DNA from: Salinispirillum sp049115955
GTDB taxonomy: Bacteria; Pseudomonadota; Gammaproteobacteria; Pseudomonadales; Natronospirillaceae
Direction of reading: 5' to 3'
Assembly (NCBI GenBank): GCA_049115955.1
Contig: JAGDZJ010000012.1
Location: 1-64,000 of the forward strand
DNA: 64,000 nt
Below, piece after piece: positions 60,794-64,000 of this stretch. Position numbers and translations under genes: made by a program. Numbering within the stretch: the stretch's first letter is position 1; each line of letters opens with the position of its first letter. The notes beneath the pieces are model-generated. The model was not told where the DNA came from and ran no database searches. It saw nothing but the letters and a program-made list of their open reading frames with translations.

Positions 60794-62261
60794 AATCTGT
60801 TACCCGCGTTGCAACAGTGGGCGACTGGATTTCCAGAAAATACTTGCGCAGCAGATTTTGTGCGGTGCTCAGGCGATACTCGCGGCTGGCGCGGAAATCC
60901 GTTAATGGGGTGAAGTCTTGCGCCAACGCAGCGCAAGCGGCTTCAATGCTATCGTGCTGCCAAGCGGCGCCAATCAGGGCTTGCCAAGCGGCGCCAATCA
61001 GGGCTTGCTCGCAAGCTTTAGCGCGTTTGGGGGTAGCGGCCATGCCACCAAAGGCGACGCGGGCATCACTGATGATTCCGGATTCGATACGAAGGCAGAA
61101 TGCGGCACACACGGCGGAGATGTCGTCGTCCAACCGTTTGGATATTTTATAGGCTCGGAACTGGTAGTCTCCGGCGCGCGGCACGATGATTTTTTCAATG
61201 AATTCGCTGGGTTGCTGGTCGGTTTTCTTATAGTCGAGGAAATAATCCTCCAGCAACAAGGTGCGTCGCACGCTGCCACGGCGCAGCACGATGCTGGCAC
61301 CTAAGGCAATCAACAGTGGCGGGCTGTCACCGATGGGCGATGCATTACCGATGTTGCCGCCTAAGGTGCCCTGATTGCGAATCTGCAACGAGGCAAAGCG
61401 ATGCAGCAAGGCTCCGAAATCGGGGTATTCATCGGCCAGCAACTCATAGCAGTCTGTTAACGGTGCGGCGGCACCGAACTCCAAGCGGTCATCAAAGCCT
61501 TCAACTTGCTGCATGTCGCGTGCTTGACCGACATAGATCATGGTTGGAATGCTGCGCTGGAACTGCGTCACTTCTAAGGCTAGGTCGGTGCCGCCAGCCA
61601 ACAGCTTGGCGTCAGGATGGGCCAGATACTGTTCGGCCAATTCATCGCTGCTGGTGGGCATCATACAGCGCTTGTCGTCATGGACGAGAGTGGCTCCCGC
61701 TTGCGGTGTAATCTGTTGCAGGGCCGCTACTGTGTCGGCTGCTGCAGCATCAAACTGGTCGGGCGTGTGGTGTTGTACGGACTGTTTTGCGGCGTCCAAA
61801 ATAGGGCGGTAGCCGGTACAGCGACACAGGTTACCGGCGAGGGCTTCCAGGGTGTCTTGTTGGTTGTATTGTGGGGCATTGTCCGGCAGGGATTTGTCCA
61901 AAGCGAACAGTGACATCACAAAACCTGGTGTACAAAACCCGCACTGTGAGCCATGACAGTCGGCCATCGCTTGCTGCACGGGATGCATGGTTTGACCGTC
62001 TTTCAGGTCTTCTACGGTGATCAACTGCTTGCCATGTAAGGCGGATACGAACGTCAGGCAGGCGTTGAGGGAGCGATAGCGGATGGTGTTATCGGCATTC
62101 AGTTCACCCACTACAACGGTGCAAGCACCGCAGTCACCCGAGGCACAACCTTCTTTGGTGCCGGTCTTGCCGCGATGTTCGCGTAGGTAGTTCAGTACCG
62201 TTGTGTTGGGGTCGAGATCGCGCTCGGTGCACACCTCTCGGTTGAGTAAAAACTGGATCAC
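60786..62261 (-). CDS. xdhA: Xanthine dehydrogenase, FeS/FAD subunit
   Basis: 491 residues, GTG start with a strong AGGAGG site. The N-terminal 2Fe-2S plant-type ferredoxin (CASGDCGACTVVVGEL) and second 2Fe-2S domain (GSQCGFCTPGFVM, GNLCRCTGYRPI) lead to the FAD domain: LLAGGTDLALEVTQ and NQGTLGGNIGNASPIGDSPP. Passes electrons from the Mo centre of XdhB to NAD. Near residues 417-435 an eight-residue segment (QALIGAAW) occurs twice in tandem, from a 24-bp duplication, a recent change that might disturb the FAD-domain tail. Two RutR boxes lie about 80-120 bases upstream. Confidence 0.95.
   Translation of the reverse strand: MIQFLLNREVCTERDLDPNTTVLNYLREHRGKTGTKEGCASGDCGACTVVVGELNADNTIRYRSLNACLTFVSALHGKQLITVEDLKDGQTMHPVQQAMADCHGSQCGFCTPGFVMSLFALDKSLPDNAPQYNQQDTLEALAGNLCRCTGYRPILDAAKQSVQHHTPDQFDAAAADTVAALQQITPQAGATLVHDDKRCMMPTSSDELAEQYLAHPDAKLLAGGTDLALEVTQFQRSIPTMIYVGQARDMQQVEGFDDRLEFGAAAPLTDCYELLADEYPDFGALLHRFASLQIRNQGTLGGNIGNASPIGDSPPLLIALGASIVLRRGSVRRTLLLEDYFLDYKKTDQQPSEFIEKIIVPRAGDYQFRAYKISKRLDDDISAVCAAFCLRIESGIISDARVAFGGMAATPKRAKACEQALIGAAWQALIGAAWQHDSIEAACAALAQDFTPLTDFRASREYRLSTAQNLLRKYFLEIQSPTVATRVTDYV
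60960..61007. repeat. xdhA: 24-bp perfect tandem duplication inside xdhA
   Basis: The 24-base unit beginning CCAAGCGGCGCCAATC occurs twice without mismatch (60960-60983, 60984-61007). Being a multiple of three it adds eight residues without shifting the frame. Identity of the copies points to recent replication slippage. Confidence 0.9.
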
Positions 62262-62341
62262 AAAAGACCTCCTGACACGGCGATGCTGTGTTGCGTCGCT
62301 AAGTATAGTAGTTATTGTAGTTGTTAGATTCTAGCCATTAT

Positions 62342-62381
62342 CTGACCGCTTGGTCAAACAATATGTTGACCGATTGGTTAT
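62342..62381. promoter_or_regulatory. Two tandem RutR-type boxes upstream of xdhA
   Basis: CTGACCG-CT-TGGTCAA (62342-62357) and TTGACCG-AT-TGGTTAT (62366-62381) lie 24 bases apart, about two helical turns and on the same face, in the gap between the glycerate kinase stop and xdhA. They match the TTGACCA-NN-TGGTCAA consensus with two to three changes each. Confidence 0.78.
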
Positions 62382-62418
62382 GTTTGCTTGGTCGCATGCG
62401 CAGTCGCCGCACTAAGGC

Positions 62419-63684
62419 TTAGCGCACCAGAATGGCACGGAAGTCGTTAACATTGGTAAGGGTTGGCCCAGTAATGATGGAATCATTCAAGGCTGAAAAG
62501 AAGCCGTGGCCGTCGTTATTGCTCAGTGCCGCTCGTGCAACGAGCCCCTGCGTTCGTGCACGCTCTAAGGTGTCTGGCGTAATCATGGCTCCTGCTATCT
62601 CGGCGACGCCGTCCACGCCGTCGGTATCAGCAGCTAGTGCCCAGACGCCTTGCTGGCCAGCCAGTTCCACCGCCAAGGCGAGCAGAAACTCTACATTGCG
62701 CCCGCCGCTGCCGTCGCCGCGCACCGTTACGGTGGTTTCGCCGCCCGACAATATTACGCAGGGCTTGGGTAATGGCTGGTCAAAGGTGCACACTTGCCGC
62801 GCTATTCCTGCCATGACACGCCCAACTTCACGCGCCTCACCTTCAATGCTGTCGCCGAGTATCAACGGTGTGATCCCGGCGGCTCGGGCCTTTTCGGCCG
62901 CCGCTTCGAGGGATTTTTGCGGTGTGGCGACCAAATGCGTCGTCACATTGCTCAGGCGCTCGTCATCGGGCTTGATGGACTCCCACTGCCCACTCTGCAA
63001 GGCATCACGTACCAGCGCAGGCACCTCGATGCCGTAGCGCTCAATGACTTCCAAGGCGTCAGCACAGGTACTGGGGTCGCCCACGGAAGGGCCTGACGCT
63101 ATCGCGGCTGGGTCGTCGCCTGGCACGTCGGAGATCATCAAGTTAATGACCTTGGCCGGATAACAAACAGCGGCCAAGCGGCCACCTTTGATGGCCGACA
63201 GGTGTCGCCGCACGGTGTTCATTTCATTGATGGTGGCGCCGGAGCGCAGCAAGGCTTGGCTGATGTTTTGTTTGTCGGTCAATGTTAAACCGGGGGCGGG
63301 TAATGGCAACAGTGCCGAACCGCCTCCCGAAATAAGCATGATGACTTGATCATCGGCGCTCAGGCCTTGCACCAGTTCGAGCATGCGCTGCGCCGCCGCC
63401 AGCCCGGCGTCGTCGGGCACCGGATGTGCCGCCTCTACGATCTCAATGTGTTCGCAGGGCACGGCGTAGCCGTAGCGCGTGACGACCAAACCAGATAACT
63501 CACCTTGCCAATGCTGCTCCAGGGCGCGTGCCATGGCGGCTGAGGCTTTACCCGCACCAATCACCAGCGTGCGCCCTTTGACAGGGCTGGGTAGGTAATG
63601 ATGCAGGCAGCGCTCAGGCTGCGCGACCGCCAGGGCGGCATCGAGCAGCTCAGACAGTAAGGTGCGATTTTCTTGGTCGTTCAT
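62419..63684 (-). CDS. Glycerate 2-kinase (MOFRL family)
   Basis: 421 residues: KGRTLVIGAGKASAAMARAL, VVTRYGYAVPC, HPVPDDAGLAAAQRMLEL, ISGGGSALLPLPAPG, NEMNTVRRHLSAIKGGRLA and the C-terminal MOFRL domain with LSGGETTVTVRGDGSGGRNV-EFLLALA and ALAADTDGVDG. These define the GlxK/TtuD type of glycerate kinase, producing 2-phosphoglycerate. Together with tartronate semialdehyde reductase just upstream it returns glyoxylate carbon from allantoin to glycolysis. AGGTGACC precedes the ATG. The region between its stop and xdhA holds the RutR boxes. Confidence 0.93.
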   Translation of the reverse strand: MNDQENRTLLSELLDAALAVAQPERCLHHYLPSPVKGRTLVIGAGKASAAMARALEQHWQGELSGLVVTRYGYAVPCEHIEIVEAAHPVPDDAGLAAAQRMLELVQGLSADDQVIMLISGGGSALLPLPAPGLTLTDKQNISQALLRSGATINEMNTVRRHLSAIKGGRLAAVCYPAKVINLMISDVPGDDPAAIASGPSVGDPSTCADALEVIERYGIEVPALVRDALQSGQWESIKPDDERLSNVTTHLVATPQKSLEAAAEKARAAGITPLILGDSIEGEAREVGRVMAGIARQVCTFDQPLPKPCVILSGGETTVTVRGDGSGGRNVEFLLALAVELAGQQGVWALAADTDGVDGVAEIAGAMITPDTLERARTQGLVARAALSNNDGHGFFSALNDSIITGPTLTNVNDFRAILVR

Positions 63685-63747
63685 AGGTCACCTGTTTCAC
63701 GAATAAAAAACGGTGTGTTGCCACACCTAATAGGCCTTGGGCATCCC

Positions 63748-64000
63748 TTAGCTCTGACCCAACTCGTGTTGGGCCATCAATTCCAGTGCTTTCACCATGC
63801 CAGAATGATCCCACTGGCTGCCGCCTTGGGCTTCGCAAGTGTTGAACAAGGCCTGCGCTGTCGCAGTATTGGGCAGGGAAACGCCTAATTGACGAGCCGC
63901 AGTCAGGGCCAAGTTCAAGTCTTTCTGGTGCAGTGCAATGCGGAAGCCGGGTTCAAAATTGCGCGAAACCATGCGCTCGCCGTGCACTTCTAAAATACGT
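63748..64000 (-). CDS. glxR: Tartronate semialdehyde reductase, C-terminal end (runs off the edge)
   Basis: The visible 83 residues begin inside the gene and read LEVHGERMVSRNFEPGFRI, LHQKDLNLALTAARQLGVSL-PNTA and WDHSGMVKALELMA. The F(E/K)PGFRI.LHQKDLNLAL...G(V/A)SLPNTA pattern is the C-terminal domain of 2-hydroxy-3-oxopropionate reductases, containing the catalytic-lysine-following helix K-D-L-N-LA. The partner gene glycerate kinase lies 63 bases downstream. The typical neighbours gcl and hyi would be expected just outside the window. Confidence 0.9.
   Translation of the reverse strand, partial: RILEVHGERMVSRNFEPGFRIALHQKDLNLALTAARQLGVSLPNTATAQALFNTCEAQGGSQWDHSGMVKALELMAQHELGQS

Overview
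The window looks like a chromosomal segment of a marine or aquatic gammaproteobacterium, most likely of the Oceanospirillales / Saccharospirillum-Reinekea type. The evidence is the AcnD/PrpF type of methylcitrate cycle, a RutR-type regulator with its operator boxes, YaeQ, the DUF1127/MocR pair, an AzgA-type purine permease, a secreted starch apparatus, and short palindromic repeats of the ATTCCCGC...GCGGGAAT kind. The genus is inference. Metabolic genes are GC-rich by eye; two blocks (about 0.4-12.9 kb and 24.8-27.0 kb) are clearly AT-richer and look transferred. I saw no tRNA, rRNA or CRISPR array.

1-12,920: defence island. A remnant toxin-antitoxin cluster on the minus strand (a 5'-truncated RelE-like toxin end, an antitoxin start fused to a HigB end, then HigA running off the edge) faces a plus-strand run of eight tightly spaced or overlapping genes: hsdR, an AAA ATPase with a TOPRIM/DUF4435-like end (PARIS-like), hsdM, hsdS, a three-gene ABC-3C-type module (Cap4-like nuclease, middle component, DUF3732 ATPase with a zinc-hook-like CxxC), and an AlbA_2/Schlafen-like ATP-binding protein. 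This nesting of two predicted abortive-type systems inside a type I restriction operon is one of the two most interesting parts of the window.

12,943-19,910: propionate catabolism (prpF, acnD, prpC, prpB and a GntR/FCD regulator with three TGTCGACA operators). 19,911-27,475: a chemoreceptor, DUF1127 protein, MocR-type regulator, mannose-6-phosphate isomerase, an isolated AT-rich methyltransferase-HNH fusion (probable solitary defence gene) and diacylglycerol kinase.

27,548-41,054: exported functions. An exported endonuclease/phosphatase-fold protein is followed by a starch locus: a 1750-residue protein with both a pullulanase and an alpha-amylase domain, a 1876-residue tetraheme lipoprotein combining a PQQ-dehydrogenase-like propeller, cytochrome domains, three CBM26-like starch-binding repeats and DUF1592/1588/1585-type domains, and a Tat-exported DUF1552 protein. 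This looks like an undescribed surface redox system aimed at alpha-glucan. A membrane-anchored SLOG-SLATT protein (predicted nucleotide-sensing pore effector) follows directly.

43,226-48,750: housekeeping genes (YaeQ, aromatic aminotransferase, an unrecognised membrane protein, Tag, DUF1697, GIY-YIG), a decayed nuclease gene and a REP cluster. 48,750-64,000: a nearly complete purine route: guanine deaminase, xanthine dehydrogenase (xdhA, xdhB, a short xdhC), urate hydroxylase PuuD, HIU hydrolase, OHCU decarboxylase, allantoinase PuuE, allantoicase, ureidoglycolate lyase, AzgA permease, and glycerate kinase plus tartronate semialdehyde reductase for glyoxylate reuse. A RutR-like TetR protein and a GntR/FCD protein, each with recognisable palindromes at the divergent promoters, probably control it.
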